Below, piece by piece: positions 9,431-20,225 of a DNA stretch of 64,000 bases; the stretch's first letter is position 1, and every line of letters starts with the position of its first letter. A program made the position numbers and the translations under genes. Origin of the DNA: Clostridia bacterium (GTDB lineage: Bacteria > Bacillota > Clostridia > Lachnospirales > Lachnospiraceae); assembly GCA_910574475.1 (NCBI GenBank), contig CAJTAT010000005.1, forward strand, positions 310,001-374,000, given 5' to 3'. The notes under the pieces are model-generated. The model was not told the DNA's origin and did no database searches. It saw nothing but the letters and a program-made list of their open reading frames with translations.

Positions 9431-9982
9431 TTGAAGAGAACTTATGATTTCTATTCTCTATGCCTGATTCCTGTTTTCACACTTTTGCTTGGCTTTGGTT
9501 TCAGCCTGACAGGCACAAATTTTTCTGTCATTGGAAATGAAGAGGGACATCGCCTGACTTTTTTACTGTGGGGTGCATTGACAGGGAATTACTTTTATCT
9601 GTATACAGACACATTGATGGAAAAGGCAGATTGCCAGGACTGTATGGTAAAGAGCTTTTTATTTTTGGCTCTGACATTCTTTGTGACAGCAGTGGGCTTA
9701 CCTTATCTGCCCATGGAGGCTCCGTTTATCTCTCGTCTGCACGTGTTGATATCTTTTTTGGCAACGTTACTTTTAGGAGCGGCTCAGATTCGTTTTCTAC
9801 TTGTGCTGCAGAAGAAAAGGGGACAAATTTTCAGAAAACAGTGGTACTTTTTATTATTTCTCTGTCTGGGATCCGCCATTCTTTTTTTTACAATTGGGAT
9901 TGTGTCCAGCCTGTTAGAAATTTTTGTCACAATAGGGACATGCCTGTATTTGCGGAGCCTGCACAGAAATATAGAGGGATAA
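9431..9982 (+). CDS. Uncharacterised polytopic membrane protein
   Basis: Integral membrane protein of 183 residues with about five predicted hydrophobic segments (around residues 7-27, 38-56, 73-93, 100-122 and 140-175) and few charged residues outside the loops. No domain I can name. The TTG start at 9431 is supported by AGGAGGAGA just upstream. It lies alone between a terminator and parE, with about 120 bp before parE, so it may have its own promoter. Confidence 0.6.
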   Translation: MKRTYDFYSLCLIPVFTLLLGFGFSLTGTNFSVIGNEEGHRLTFLLWGALTGNYFYLYTDTLMEKADCQDCMVKSFLFLALTFFVTAVGLPYLPMEAPFISRLHVLISFLATLLLGAAQIRFLLVLQKKRGQIFRKQWYFLLFLCLGSAILFFTIGIVSSLLEIFVTIGTCLYLRSLHRNIEG

Positions 9983-10102
9983 TTTTCCAATCCGTCCACA
10001 TCTGCCCTTGTCAAAAGATGGTATCTTGTGATATACTAACTGGGTTGGAAATCAGAACATCTGTACGGACATAGAATGAAAGTAAGGCGAGGAAGATAGA
10101 AC

Positions 10103-12025
10103 ATGGCGAAGAAAAACACCTATGATGCAGAAAGCATTGCAGTTCTGGAAGGACTGGAAGCAGTCCGAAAGCGGCCTGGTATGTATATTGGCAGCGTGTC
10201 CAGGAAGGGCTTGAATCATTTGATTTACGAGATTGTGGACAATTCTGTAGATGAACATCTAGCAGGCTTTTGTTCTGTGATTTATGTATATCTGGAGCGG
10301 GATGGATCCTGTACAGTCAGTGATAATGGCCGGGGGATTCCAGTGGATCTTCACGCGAAAGGTGTGTCTGCAGAGCGCCTTGTATTTACGACTCTTCACG
10401 CTGGGGGAAAGTTTGACGATTCTGTCTACAAGACAAGCGGCGGACTCCATGGGGTGGGCTCTTCTGTGGTCAATGCTCTGTCCACCTATCTGGACATTGA
10501 GATTAGCCGTGAGGGAGCTGTCCACCATGACCATTATGAGAGAGGAATTCCTACGATAGAATTAAAGGATGGTTTGCTGCCTGTTGTGAGAAAGACAAAG
10601 GAGACAGGAACCAGAATTAATTTTCTTCCGGATCCGGAGATTTTTGAAAAAACTCGTTTTCAGGCGGAGGAAGTCAAAAGCCGCCTTCATGAGACGGCAT
10701 ATCTGAATCCACAGCTTACCATTGTCTTTGAGGATCGGAGAGGAGAGGCCACAGAGCATGTGGAATTCCATGAGGAAAATGGGATCATTGGCTTTGTGGA
10801 GGATTTGAACCAGAAGAAAGAAAAGATTCACAATGTCATTTATTTTAAAGGCGAGTCTGAGGGAATTATTGTGGAGGGAGCCTTCCAGTATGTGAACGAG
10901 TTCCATGAAAATGTCCTTGGGTTTTGTAATAATATCTACAATTCAGAAGGAGGCACCCATCTGACAGGATTTAAAACGGTCTTTACTACTGTCATCAACA
11001 ATTATGCCAGGGAGCTTGGAATTCTCAAAGAGAAGGATGCCAACTTTACGGGAGCTGATGTGCGCAATGGTATGACGGCGGTGATTTCCATTAAGCACCC
11101 CTCTCCCCGTTTTGAGGGGCAGACAAAGACAAAGCTTGACAATCAGGACGCTTCCAAGGCTACCTCGAAGGTGGCAGGCGATGAGATTGTGCGCTATTTT
11201 GACAGAAATCTTGAGACATTAAAGAGTGTGATTGGCTGTGCGGAGAAGGCGGCAAAGATTAGAAAGACGGAGGAGAGGGCCAAGACGAACCTTTTGACAA
11301 AGCAGAAATATTCCTTTGATTCCAATGGAAAGCTGGCCAATTGTGAGAGTCGGGATGCTTCAAAATGCGAGATTTTCATCGTGGAGGGAGATTCTGCAGG
11401 CGGTTCTGCCAAGACGGCCAGAAACCGGAATTATCAGGCTATCCTTCCTATTCGGGGAAAGATTTTAAATGTGGAAAAAGCCAGCATCGATAAAGTACTG
11501 GCCAACGCAGAGATTAAGACCATGATCAATGCCTTTGGCTGTGGGTTCTCAGAAGGGTATGGAAATGATTTTGATATAGCGAAGCTGCGCTATAATAAGA
11601 TTATTATTATGGCGGATGCAGATGTGGACGGGGCTCATATTTCTACCTTGCTTTTGACTCTGTTTTACCGATTTATGCCAGATTTGATCTATGAGGGACA
11701 TGTCTATATTGCAATGCCGCCTCTCTATAAGGCCATGCCGTCCAGAGGAGAGGAAGAATATCTCTACGACGATAAGGCTTTGGAGCGATACCGGAAAAAG
11801 CACAAAGGCTCCTTTACCCTTCAGCGCTACAAGGGGCTTGGGGAAATGGATGCGGAACAATTGTGGGAGACGACTCTGAATCCTGAGACGCGTATCTTAA
11901 AGCGGGTAGAGATTGAAGATGCCCGTATGGCTTCCAGTGTGACAGAGATGTTGATGGGCACAGAAGTTCCGCCCCGGCGGGCATTTATCTATGAGCATGC
12001 CTGTGACGCGGAACTGGATGTGTAG
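10103..12025 (+). CDS. parE: DNA topoisomerase IV subunit B (ParE/GyrB family)
   Basis: ATPase subunit of a type IIA topoisomerase (640 aa) acting with the next gene product. The N-terminal GHKL ATPase domain shows IYEIVDNSVDEH, DNGRGIPVD and GGLHGVGSSVVNALS. The TOPRIM domain begins around residue 424 with EGDSAGGSAK and includes the metal-binding DADVDG. The C terminus keeps the GyrB/ParE tail (RYKGLGEMDAEQLWETT). Gyrase and topo IV B subunits are hard to separate by eye. I choose topo IV because the pair sits away from dnaA/recF and the partner lacks a GyrA box. Only 15 bp separates it from parC. Confidence 0.85.
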   Translation: MAKKNTYDAESIAVLEGLEAVRKRPGMYIGSVSRKGLNHLIYEIVDNSVDEHLAGFCSVIYVYLERDGSCTVSDNGRGIPVDLHAKGVSAERLVFTTLHAGGKFDDSVYKTSGGLHGVGSSVVNALSTYLDIEISREGAVHHDHYERGIPTIELKDGLLPVVRKTKETGTRINFLPDPEIFEKTRFQAEEVKSRLHETAYLNPQLTIVFEDRRGEATEHVEFHEENGIIGFVEDLNQKKEKIHNVIYFKGESEGIIVEGAFQYVNEFHENVLGFCNNIYNSEGGTHLTGFKTVFTTVINNYARELGILKEKDANFTGADVRNGMTAVISIKHPSPRFEGQTKTKLDNQDASKATSKVAGDEIVRYFDRNLETLKSVIGCAEKAAKIRKTEERAKTNLLTKQKYSFDSNGKLANCESRDASKCEIFIVEGDSAGGSAKTARNRNYQAILPIRGKILNVEKASIDKVLANAEIKTMINAFGCGFSEGYGNDFDIAKLRYNKIIIMADADVDGAHISTLLLTLFYRFMPDLIYEGHVYIAMPPLYKAMPSRGEEEYLYDDKALERYRKKHKGSFTLQRYKGLGEMDAEQLWETTLNPETRILKRVEIEDARMASSVTEMLMGTEVPPRRAFIYEHACDAELDV

Positions 12026-12040
12026 GAAAGGGAAAGAGGC

Positions 12041-14278
12041 ATGGAAGAACAGATTATACGTACAGAATATTCAGATGTGATGCAGAAATCTTACATTGAT
12101 TATGCTATGAGCGTCATTATAGCCAGGGCTCTTCCCGATGTGCGGGACGGTTTAAAGCCAGTACAGAGAAGGACCTTGTATGATATGCATGAGCTGGGAA
12201 TCCGCTGGGACAGGCCTTACCGGAAATGCGCCCGTATTGTGGGGGATACCATGGGTAAGTATCATCCCCATGGGGACAGCTCCATCTATGAGGCCCTTGT
12301 GGTGATGGCCCAGGACTTTAAAAAGGGAATGGTACTGGTAGACGGCCACGGGAACTTTGGCTCCATTGAAGGTGACGGCGCGGCCGCTATGCGTTATACA
12401 GAGGCACGCCTTCAGAAGGTGACACAGGAAGCATTTTTGGCAGACTTGGACAAAAATGTGGTAGACTTTGTTCCTAATTTTGACGAGACAGAGAAGGAGC
12501 CGGCTGTCCTTCCAGCCAGAATTCCCAATCTGCTGGTGAATGGATCGGATGGAATTGCTGTGGGAATGGCCACCAGTATTCCACCTCACAATCTGGGAGA
12601 GGTCATTGACGCGGCCAAAGCTTACTTAAAAGACCCGGACATTACGACAGAAAAACTCTTAAAGCTTATGCAGGGTCCTGATTTCCCTACAGGAGGGATT
12701 ATTGTAAATAAAGACGAGCTTCCTGCTATCTATGAGACGGGCGTGGGCAAAATCAAAGTCCGGGGACGGGTAGAGGTAGAAAAGCTCAAAGGCGGCAAGG
12801 AGCAGCTTGTCATCACAGAGATTCCTTATCCAATGGTGGGAGCCAATATTGGAAAGTTTTTGAATGATGTGGCAGCTCTGGTAGAGTCCCGCAAGGCGCC
12901 GGAGATTGTGGATATTTCCAATCAGTCCTCCAAAGAAGGAATCCGCATTGTGCTGGAACTGAAGAAGGGTACAGATACGGAAAATCTGAAAAACATGCTC
13001 TATAAAAAGACACGGCTGGAGGATACTTTTGGCGTCAATATGCTGGCTGTGGCAGATGGCAGGCCAGAGACTTTGGGACTCAGACAGATCCTGGAATATT
13101 ATATAGAGTTTCAGTATGAGCTTACTACACGAAAATATCGAACTTTACTTTCCAAAGAGCAGGAGAAACGTGAGATTCAGGAAGGACTTATCAAGGCTTG
13201 TGATGTGATAGACTTGATCATTGAAATTCTGCGGGGCAGCACAAGCGTCAAGGAGGCAAAGGCCTGCCTTGTGGAGGGGATTACAGGAAAGATTCGTTTT
13301 AAATCTGAGGCATCCAAAAAGCGGGCGGCCAAGCTGCATTTTACAGAGCGCCAGGCTACGGCCATTCTGGAGATGCGCCTGTATAAGCTGATTGGCCTTG
13401 AGATAAAGGCTCTGATGGAAGAAAATGCCCAGACTCTGAAGAACATTGCCTGTTATGAGGATATTTTGGAAAATCATTCCAGCATGACCAGGGTGATTGT
13501 GAAAGAAATGGACGCCATCCGAAGGGCGTATGCAAGACCACGGCGTACTTCTGTAGAGAATGTGGCGGAGGCTGTGTTTGAAGAGAAAAAGATGGAAGAA
13601 ATGCCAGTCATGTTCCTGATGGATCGCTTTGGATATGCCAAGACCATTGATATGAATACGTATGAGCGAAATAAAGAGGCGGCAGACAACGAAAATAAGT
13701 ATGTATTTTCCTGCATGAATACAGGGCGCATCTGTGTGTTTACTGACACAGGGAAGATGCACACCATCAAGGTTCTGGATTTACCTTTTGGAAAGTTTCG
13801 GGACAAGGGCGTTCCTATAGATAATTTTAGCAATTATAACAGCAGTGAGGAGCGGCTTGTGGGGATCGGCAGTATGGATGCTCTGAAAGAGAAAAGGTTG
13901 TTCTTTGGAACGAGAAGTAGTATGATAAAGGTGGTGGATGGCAGTGAGTTTGAGACAAGCAAGCGGACAGTAGTATCTACAAAGCTGGCCGAAGATGATG
14001 TTGTGCTCACTGTAGTGGTCCTGGAGGATAATGAACAGATTGTACTTCAAAGTGAGGAAGGATATTTCCTTCGATTTGCACTGTCTGAAGTTCCTGAGAA
14101 GAAAAAAAGCGCTATTGGCGTCCGGGGGATGCGTCTGGGAGAAAAGGACAGGCTTCAGGCCATTTATCTCTACCAGACAGGACAGGAAGAGTCCATCGAA
14201 TATAAAGAAAAGCAATTGGTATTGAACAAATTAAAGGCAGGAAGCCGGGATACCAAAGGGGTCAAAGTGAGGGGATAA
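12041..14278 (+). CDS. parC: DNA topoisomerase IV subunit A (ParC/GyrA family)
   Basis: DNA-cleaving subunit (745 aa) with catalytic Tyr119 in AMRYTEARL and the winged-helix segment with [13 protein letters not shown]. Counting from the ATG, the quinolone-determining positions are Ser80 and Glu84, the same residues and numbers as wild-type Escherichia coli ParC, so no classical resistance change is present. The C-terminal region has degenerate beta-propeller blades, and I see no GyrA box (QRRGGKG), which favours topo IV over gyrase. A 2-hydroxyacid dehydrogenase starts 2 bp after the stop. Confidence 0.88.
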   Translation: MEEQIIRTEYSDVMQKSYIDYAMSVIIARALPDVRDGLKPVQRRTLYDMHELGIRWDRPYRKCARIVGDTMGKYHPHGDSSIYEALVVMAQDFKKGMVLVDGHGNFGSIEGDGAAAMRYTEARLQKVTQEAFLADLDKNVVDFVPNFDETEKEPAVLPARIPNLLVNGSDGIAVGMATSIPPHNLGEVIDAAKAYLKDPDITTEKLLKLMQGPDFPTGGIIVNKDELPAIYETGVGKIKVRGRVEVEKLKGGKEQLVITEIPYPMVGANIGKFLNDVAALVESRKAPEIVDISNQSSKEGIRIVLELKKGTDTENLKNMLYKKTRLEDTFGVNMLAVADGRPETLGLRQILEYYIEFQYELTTRKYRTLLSKEQEKREIQEGLIKACDVIDLIIEILRGSTSVKEAKACLVEGITGKIRFKSEASKKRAAKLHFTERQATAILEMRLYKLIGLEIKALMEENAQTLKNIACYEDILENHSSMTRVIVKEMDAIRRAYARPRRTSVENVAEAVFEEKKMEEMPVMFLMDRFGYAKTIDMNTYERNKEAADNENKYVFSCMNTGRICVFTDTGKMHTIKVLDLPFGKFRDKGVPIDNFSNYNSSEERLVGIGSMDALKEKRLFFGTRSSMIKVVDGSEFETSKRTVVSTKLAEDDVVLTVVVLEDNEQIVLQSEEGYFLRFALSEVPEKKKSAIGVRGMRLGEKDRLQAIYLYQTGQEESIEYKEKQLVLNKLKAGSRDTKGVKVRG

Positions 14279-14279
14279 A

Positions 14280-15230
14280 GTGAAGGTATTGGTTGTGTTG
14301 CCATTAAATGAAAGGCAGAAGGAGAAGCTTGAAAAAAATTTTTGGCATAAGGAATTTATTTACTGTATGCCGGAGGCAGTCACCAGGGAAATGCTTGCAG
14401 GAGTGGAAGTGATTTTAGGAAATATACCGCCACAGCTTTTGAAATCAGCCCGTTCGCTGAAATGGCTGCAGCTTAGCAATGCGGGGACAGAAGGGTACTG
14501 CGACGGCGCGTTGCCGGAAGGCGTCATTCTGACCAACGCTACAGGCGCCTATGGCCTGGCTATCTCCGAACATATGATAGGTATGTTGTTTGAACTGCAA
14601 AAAAAGCTGAACCTTTACTGTCTGAATCAGGCAGCCCATTTGTGGAAACAGGAAGGACATGTAAGGGTTATTCAGGGGAGCAGGGTACTGGTCATAGGGA
14701 TGGGAAATATTGGAACCGTCTTTGCCCAAAAAATGAAGGCTTTAGGATGTAAGACTGTGGGGATTAAGCGAAGAGACGGAAGAAAGCCGGAGGGCGTGGA
14801 TGATCTCTACACATTAGAGCGTTTGGAACAGCAGATTCCCAGGGCAGACATTGTGGCTATGTGCCTTCCGGGAAATAAAGATACTTACCATTTAATGAAC
14901 CGGGAGCGTATAGGGATGATGAAGAAAGGCGCAGTTCTTTTGAATGTGGGCAGAGGAAGCACTCTGGATACAGAAGCTTTACTTGAAGCCTTACAGGAAG
15001 AACGTCTGTCGGGGGCTGCCCTAGATGTAACAGATCCAGAGCCATTGCCTGAGAATCACCCTTTCTGGGACATGAAAAATGTGATTATTACCCCTCACAG
15101 TTCTGGCGGATTTTCACTGCCGGAGACTTTGGAACAGATACTGGATATCTGTATCGCCAATCTGGAGTGTTATCTGGTCAAACGTCCCCTTCGAAATGTG
15201 GTGGATTTTAAGACGGGCTATTGCCAATAG
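14280..15230 (+). CDS. D-2-hydroxyacid dehydrogenase family protein
   Basis: NAD(P)-dependent reductase of 2-oxoacids. The 316-residue chain has a Rossmann motif ([18 protein letters not shown]) and the catalytic triad positions Arg (NVGRGSTLD), Glu ([11 protein letters not shown]) and His (ITPHSSGG). The start is GTG at 14280, 1 bp after the parC stop, so it is translationally linked to the topoisomerase pair, an odd partnership. The substrate cannot be read from the sequence; hydroxypyruvate, glyoxylate and phosphoglycerate homologues share these motifs. Confidence 0.85.
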   Translation: MKVLVVLPLNERQKEKLEKNFWHKEFIYCMPEAVTREMLAGVEVILGNIPPQLLKSARSLKWLQLSNAGTEGYCDGALPEGVILTNATGAYGLAISEHMIGMLFELQKKLNLYCLNQAAHLWKQEGHVRVIQGSRVLVIGMGNIGTVFAQKMKALGCKTVGIKRRDGRKPEGVDDLYTLERLEQQIPRADIVAMCLPGNKDTYHLMNRERIGMMKKGAVLLNVGRGSTLDTEALLEALQEERLSGAALDVTDPEPLPENHPFWDMKNVIITPHSSGGFSLPETLEQILDICIANLECYLVKRPLRNVVDFKTGYCQ

Positions 15231-15267
15231 GTTGACTTTTGAAAAGATTATGAATGAGGAGAATAGG

Positions 15268-16938
15268 ATGGAGAACGAAGGAAGCAGCAAGAATTTTATT
15301 GAGCAACTCATAGATAAGGATCTGGCAGAGGGAGTGTATACAGCAGTGCACACCCGGTTTCCGCCGGAGCCCAACGGCTATCTGCATATTGGACATGCCA
15401 AGGCTATTTTGTTGAACTATGGCCTTGCGCAGAAATATCATGGAAAGTTTAATATGCGCTTTGACGATACAAATCCCACGAAGGAAAAGGTGGAGTTTGT
15501 AGAGTCTATCAAGGCTGATATCCAGTGGCTGGGAGCAGACTGGGAGGACAGGCTTTTCTTTGCGTCAGACTATTTTGAACAGATGTATGAGGCTGCTGTA
15601 AAGCTGATCAAAAAAGGAAAGGCGTTTGTCTGTGATCTGACTGCAGAGGAGATCCGGGCTTACCGGGGAACTCTCACAGAACCAGGGAAGGAAAGTCCCT
15701 ACCGAAATCGGAGCGTGGAGGAAAATCTGGAGCTCTTTGAGAATATGCGGGCAGGAAAATATGCAGACGGAGAGAAAGTACTTCGGGCGAAGATTGACAT
15801 GGCATCTCCCAATATCAATATGCGGGATCCAGTCATCTACCGTGTAGCCCATATTTCCCACCACAATACAGGAGATGAGTGGTGTATCTACCCTATGTAT
15901 GACTTTGCGCACCCCATTGAGGATGCTATCGAGGGGATAACTCACTCTATCTGCACCCTGGAATTTGAGGATCACCGTCCTCTGTATGACTGGGTTGTGA
16001 GGGAACTGGAATATCCCGTGCCGCCCCGCCAGATTGAGTTTGCCAAATTGTACCTGACCAATGTGGTGACAGGAAAGCGATATATTAAAAAGCTGGTGGA
16101 GGATGGAATTGTGGACGGCTGGGATGATCCCCGGCTTGTATCCATCGCCGCCCTTCGCAGAAGAGGATTTACGCCAGAATCCATTCGGATGTTTGTAGAT
16201 CTCTGCGGCATCTCCAAGAGCCAGTCTTCTGTGGATTATGCTATGCTGGAATACTGTATTCGGGAGGACTTGAAGCTGAAGCGCCCCCGTATGATGGCAG
16301 TTCTAGATCCCATTAAGCTGATTATTGACAACTATCCAGAGGGACAGACCGAATATCTGGACGCTGCAAATAATCTGGAAAATGAGGAGCTTGGGACACG
16401 AAAGATTCCTTTCTGCCGGGAATTGTATATTGAGAGGGATGATTTTATGGAAGAGCCTCCGAAAAAGTACTTCCGCCTGTTTCCTGGCAATGAAGTGCGC
16501 CTGATGCACGCATATTTTGTAAAATGTGAGAGCTTTGTAAAAGATGAAAATGGCCGTGTGGTGGAGGTTCACTGTACCTATGATCCTGAGACAAAAGCTG
16601 GCAGCGGCTTTACAGGCCGGAAGGTAAAGGGAACTATTCACTGGGTGCCTGCGCCTTACGCTATCAAGGCCCAGGTACGCTTGTATGAGAATATTATTGA
16701 CGAGGAAAAGGGCGTGTACAACGAAGATGGCAGCCTGAATTTAAATCCCAATTCCCTGACAGTGGTGGAGGAGGCATTTTTAGAGCCTGGATTTGCAGGA
16801 GCTAGGCCCTATGACAGCTATCAGTTTGTGCGCAATGGCTTTTTCTGTGTGGATGCAAAGGATACGACTAAGGATAGGTTGGTGTTTAACAGAATTGTGT
16901 CTTTAAAGAGTTCCTTTAAACTTCCAAAGGCACAGTGA
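15268..16938 (+). CDS. glnS: Glutaminyl-tRNA synthetase
   Basis: Class I aminoacyl-tRNA synthetase charging tRNA-Gln. The product (556 aa, close to the 554 of Escherichia coli) has HIGH at residues 40-43 in [23 protein letters not shown], the specificity block GWDDPRL and a full C-terminal anticodon-binding barrel ending in FNRIVSLK. The KMSKS equivalent near residue 268 reads VTGKR instead of the VMSKR of E. coli. The ATG at 15268 has GAGGAG six bases upstream; an earlier ATG at 15250 has no good site. Its stop overlaps the start of the MocR regulator (TGATG). Confidence 0.95.
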   Translation: MENEGSSKNFIEQLIDKDLAEGVYTAVHTRFPPEPNGYLHIGHAKAILLNYGLAQKYHGKFNMRFDDTNPTKEKVEFVESIKADIQWLGADWEDRLFFASDYFEQMYEAAVKLIKKGKAFVCDLTAEEIRAYRGTLTEPGKESPYRNRSVEENLELFENMRAGKYADGEKVLRAKIDMASPNINMRDPVIYRVAHISHHNTGDEWCIYPMYDFAHPIEDAIEGITHSICTLEFEDHRPLYDWVVRELEYPVPPRQIEFAKLYLTNVVTGKRYIKKLVEDGIVDGWDDPRLVSIAALRRRGFTPESIRMFVDLCGISKSQSSVDYAMLEYCIREDLKLKRPRMMAVLDPIKLIIDNYPEGQTEYLDAANNLENEELGTRKIPFCRELYIERDDFMEEPPKKYFRLFPGNEVRLMHAYFVKCESFVKDENGRVVEVHCTYDPETKAGSGFTGRKVKGTIHWVPAPYAIKAQVRLYENIIDEEKGVYNEDGSLNLNPNSLTVVEEAFLEPGFAGARPYDSYQFVRNGFFCVDAKDTTKDRLVFNRIVSLKSSFKLPKAQ

Positions 16939-18395
16939 TGAGAGAACTGACTATCGATTTAAATCCAAAATCAAGAATTCCTTTATATGAACAGATCTAC
17001 AATTATATTAAGCAGGATATTCAGAGGGGAGCCATCAAGGCAAAGGAGAAGCTCCCCTCCAGCCGCGCTCTGGCCTCTTATTTAGAAGTCAGCCGCAGCA
17101 CCATTGATCTGGCATACGAACAACTTCTCTCAGAAGGGTATGTGGAATCGATTCCCTGTAAGGGCTACTATGCCTGTCAGATTGAAGACTTGTACCAGCT
17201 AAGGCCGGTTGCAGAATTTGAGGAAGAGCCCTCCCGGCAGGAGGGTTCTTCTTATGATTACGATTTTACACCAAACGGGATTGATCTGGACAGCTTTCCC
17301 TATGGAGTCTGGCGGAAAATTGTTCGAAATATTCTGCTGGACGACAACAAAGAACTATTTCAACTTGGAGACCCAAAGGGAGAGTGGGATCTGAGGGAGA
17401 CTATCTGCAGCTACCTTTATCAGGCCCGTGGGGTCAACTGCCGGCCGGATCAGGTAGTGCTGGGAGCTGGAAATGATTATTTATTGCTTCTGCTGGCTGT
17501 AATTCTGGGAACGAATCACCAGATGGCTATGGAGACCCCAACTTACAAACATGCCTATAGAATTTTTGAACAGTTGGGGTTTGGTCTCTGTACAATACCT
17601 GTGGACGCTCAGGGGATGCAGGTATCAAAGCTTCAACTCTCAGGGGCTGATATTGCCTATGTGATGCCTTCCCACCAATATCCCCTGGGAATTGTGATGC
17701 CCATTAAGCGGAGATTAGAGCTCTTATCCTGGGCGGCAAAGGAAGATGGCCGGTATATTATTGAGGATGATTATGACAGTGAGTTTCGTTATAAGGGAAA
17801 GCCTGTGCCTGCCCTTCAGGGGGCAGATAAGAACGGTAAAGTGATTTATATTGGTACATTCTCCAAGTCCATAGCGCCAGCTATACGAATCAGTTATATG
17901 GTACTGCCAAGAGAGCTTTTGAAAGCTTATCAAGTTCAGATTTCTATGATTTCCTCTACAGTATCGCGAATTGATCAGATGACCTTAAACAGTTTTATAA
18001 AAGAAGGGTATTATGAGAGACATTTGAACCGGATGCGCACAATTTATGGGAGGAAACATGATATCCTTTTGAATGAACTGAAAAAGCTGCCTTCCTTTTG
18101 CCGTGTTACCGGAGAACGGGCAGGAGTACATCTTTTGGTAGAATTTGAAAATGGGATGTCAGAGGAAGAGATTATTTCTTTGGCGAAGGCCCAGAGGGTG
18201 AAGGTCTATCCCCTTTCGGAGTATGCCATTGGGGGTGGAGGAAAGGAAGAGCCAGTCTGGATTGAGAGAAAACCTACAGTGATATTGGGGTATGCCACCC
18301 TGTCGGAGCGGGAGATTGAGAAGGCCGCAGGGAGGCTTTTGAGGGCTTGGGGAAGCACTTCCATGACTGGTGGTCGTGGAAATAGAAATTGCTAA
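16938..18395 (+). CDS. MocR-type GntR/aminotransferase fusion regulator
   Basis: Transcription factor (485 aa) with an N-terminal GntR winged helix-turn-helix (about 1-75: PLYEQIYNYIKQDI, LPSSRALASYLEVSRSTIDLAYEQL) fused to a class I aminotransferase fold. The PLP-binding lysine is Lys310 in GTFSKSIAPAIR, with aspartate in IEDDYDSEFR. MocR proteins such as PdxR and GabR sense PLP or amino-acid derived ligands and usually control a neighbouring gene; here the only candidates are glnS upstream and the small gene downstream on the other strand. The start codon overlaps the glnS stop. Confidence 0.9.
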   Translation: MRELTIDLNPKSRIPLYEQIYNYIKQDIQRGAIKAKEKLPSSRALASYLEVSRSTIDLAYEQLLSEGYVESIPCKGYYACQIEDLYQLRPVAEFEEEPSRQEGSSYDYDFTPNGIDLDSFPYGVWRKIVRNILLDDNKELFQLGDPKGEWDLRETICSYLYQARGVNCRPDQVVLGAGNDYLLLLLAVILGTNHQMAMETPTYKHAYRIFEQLGFGLCTIPVDAQGMQVSKLQLSGADIAYVMPSHQYPLGIVMPIKRRLELLSWAAKEDGRYIIEDDYDSEFRYKGKPVPALQGADKNGKVIYIGTFSKSIAPAIRISYMVLPRELLKAYQVQISMISSTVSRIDQMTLNSFIKEGYYERHLNRMRTIYGRKHDILLNELKKLPSFCRVTGERAGVHLLVEFENGMSEEEIISLAKAQRVKVYPLSEYAIGGGGKEEPVWIERKPTVILGYATLSEREIEKAAGRLLRAWGSTSMTGGRGNRNC

Positions 18396-18404
18396 TGAAA
18401 GAAC

Positions 18405-18438
18405 GCAAAAGGGAGCCCGGTAACGGACTCCCTGCTTT
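18405..18438. terminator. Bidirectional terminator between convergent genes
   Basis: Stem GGGAGCCCG (18411-18419) with CGGACTCCC (18424-18432), one mismatch and a GTAA loop, flanked by GCAAAA and TGCTTTTT. It lies between the MocR gene (+) and the small acidic membrane protein gene (-) and can serve both. Confidence 0.85.
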
Positions 18439-18729
18439 TTACTCTGTAACTTCCTCTTTTTCCTCTGTTGTTTCAGCTTCAATATCTGTTGAGGCTGCGG
18501 CTTCTGTCTCCTCGGCTACATCCTCTTCCTCTTTGTCGCTGTCGTTGCTCAAAGATACATAACCTCTGCCGGAAGCATCCAAATCCTCTTCAAATATATC
18601 TTCTGTATCATCCTCCATATCGTCAAAATCCTCGTCTGGTGCAAAGAATTTCTTGTAGAGGGCCAGACCTCCCAGGACAGCAGCAGTGCCGGCTGCCAGA
18701 ATTCCTACAAATTTAAATAATTTTTTCAT
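18439..18729 (-). CDS. Small single-pass membrane protein with acidic tail
   Basis: Hypothetical protein of 96 residues: an N-terminal membrane helix (LFKFVGILAAGTAAVLGGLALY) followed by a very acidic, low-complexity tail dominated by Glu, Asp, Ser and Thr (FDDMEDDTEDIFEEDLD). The ATG at 18729 has AGGAGG about 11 bases upstream; an upstream in-frame start at 18759 would add ten charged residues before the helix. The function is unknown; the layout suggests a membrane-tethered cytoplasmic or surface acidic segment. Confidence 0.6.
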   Translation of the reverse strand: MKKLFKFVGILAAGTAAVLGGLALYKKFFAPDEDFDDMEDDTEDIFEEDLDASGRGYVSLSNDSDKEEEDVAEETEAAASTDIEAETTEEKEEVTE

Positions 18730-18960
18730 GACTTTACGTTCCTCCTTTTTCATTTTCATATTTTTATCGTGTCAGATATTAACTGGAAGTATTTCTCATA
18801 TTGTAATACGAATTGTCCGAAAAGAAAAGTAAAAAAATATTAAAATTTTATTGCCAGCATATAAAATATATATTACTCTATTAGAGAGGTAAAAGGAAGT
18901 AGGATGTTTCGTGTACTGTTTGATATGGAAGCGGAACTTATAAATATGAGGAGGTACATA

Positions 18961-19650
18961 ATGAGAAACCGGATGTCAAATGTGGTTTGGGGGATACTGT
19001 TAATTGCTGTGGGCCTTGGTTATGCAGGAAATAATTTGGGCTTTTGGGACTTTAGTATTTTTTTTAAGGGATGGTGGACCTTATTTATTATCATTCCCTG
19101 TTTGATAGATATGATTCAGCATGGAGTAAATGGTGGAAATATCATTGGTCTTTGCATTGGCGGCGCTCTGTTTTGTAGCGCCCAGGGATTTCTGGACTTT
19201 GGACTAGTTCGGAGGATGTTAGTTCCGGCTCTCCTGGTTTTGATTGGGCTAAGTATTCTTTTGAGCAATACGCGGAGAGGAATCAGGGATCAGCAGGGGA
19301 ATAAAATTCCCTATGAGAAGGATGGAGCAGGCCTTGATGTCTCGGCAGTATTTGGCGACAGAAAGGCCAATTATAGCGGGCAGATTTTTGAGGGAAGCAC
19401 AGTCAACGCAGTATTTGGAGCTGTGGAACTGGATCTGCGGACAGCCATCATTGAGCAGGATGTGAGAGTGGATGCCACAGTTGTTTTTGGGGGAGCAAAT
19501 ATCTTGGTTCCTTCCAATGTAATTGTAAAAGTGATGTCAACTCCTATTCTGGGCGGTGTGTCCAATAAGGCGATGGCTCCTACAGAGGTGCCCTGCCATA
19601 CTCTTTATCTCAATGCAACTTGTGTGTTTGGAGGGGTGGATATTCGATGA
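18961..19650 (+). CDS. LiaF-like membrane protein
   Basis: Membrane protein (229 aa) with three to four hydrophobic segments in the first 105 residues (VVWGILLIAVGLGYAGNNL, WWTLFIIIPCLIDM, LVPALLVLIGLSILL) and a soluble C-terminal beta-rich domain (DVSAVFGDRKANYSG, AVFGAVELDLRTA, VVFGGANILVP, CVFGGVDIR) as in the LiaF/cell-wall-active antibiotic response family. LiaF proteins negatively regulate LiaRS-type envelope-stress systems, but no LiaR or LiaS is adjacent. The ATG at 18961 has GAGGAGGT six bases upstream, better than the ATG at 18904. It overlaps maf by 4 bp. Confidence 0.78.
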   Translation: MRNRMSNVVWGILLIAVGLGYAGNNLGFWDFSIFFKGWWTLFIIIPCLIDMIQHGVNGGNIIGLCIGGALFCSAQGFLDFGLVRRMLVPALLVLIGLSILLSNTRRGIRDQQGNKIPYEKDGAGLDVSAVFGDRKANYSGQIFEGSTVNAVFGAVELDLRTAIIEQDVRVDATVVFGGANILVPSNVIVKVMSTPILGGVSNKAMAPTEVPCHTLYLNATCVFGGVDIR

Positions 19651-20225
19651 AACGAAAGTTGATTCTCGCATCAGCTTCTCCGAGAAGGAAAGAAATTTTA
19701 GAGCAGATGGGCCTGGCCTTTACAGTATATCCTGCATGCGGAGAGGAGACGGTTACTTCTGCGGATCCCGCTGAGGTAGTAAAGGAGCTTTCCTTTCAAA
19801 AGGCTTACGAAGTGGCAGAAAAGGTGAAAGAGCCGGCGTTTGTCATTGGCTCTGATACAGTGGTTTCCTATGAGGGAGAGATTATGGGAAAGCCAGAAGA
19901 TGAGGAGTCGGCTTTTCGTATGTTGAAGTGCTTGCAGGGAGCTGTTCATGTGGTTTATACTGGTGTCACAGTGATTGATACAGAGAGTGGAGAGACAATT
20001 CTGAACTTTGCAGAAGGGACAAAAGTGTCCATGTACCCCATGACAGAAGACTGGATACGAGCCTACATTCGGACAGGAGAGCCTATGGATAAAGCAGGGG
20101 CTTATGCGATTCAGGGAGGATGCATGCCATATATTCGGGGAATTGAGGGTGAATACTCCACTGTAGTGGGATTTCCGGCTGCCCGTTTTTATCAGGAGCT
20201 GTTGAAGAAAGGAATTGATTTATGA
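19647..20225 (+). CDS. maf: Maf-type nucleoside triphosphate pyrophosphatase
   Basis: House-cleaning pyrophosphatase of the Maf/YhdE family (192 aa), hydrolysing dTTP, UTP or modified nucleotides. It carries the N-terminal signature LASASPRRKEIL, the catalytic region GSDTVVSYEGEIMGKPE and GAYAIQGGCMPYI. The ATG at 19647 overlaps the stop of the LiaF-like gene (ATGA) and has GAGGGG upstream; the next gene again overlaps by 4 bp, giving a tight operon of three. Confidence 0.93.
   Translation: MKRKLILASASPRRKEILEQMGLAFTVYPACGEETVTSADPAEVVKELSFQKAYEVAEKVKEPAFVIGSDTVVSYEGEIMGKPEDEESAFRMLKCLQGAVHVVYTGVTVIDTESGETILNFAEGTKVSMYPMTEDWIRAYIRTGEPMDKAGAYAIQGGCMPYIRGIEGEYSTVVGFPAARFYQELLKKGIDL

Noticed and set aside
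16938..18395. PdxR regulator of vitamin B6 synthesis
   Set aside because: MocR architecture fits, but pdxS/pdxT are not adjacent, so the specific role cannot be claimed.
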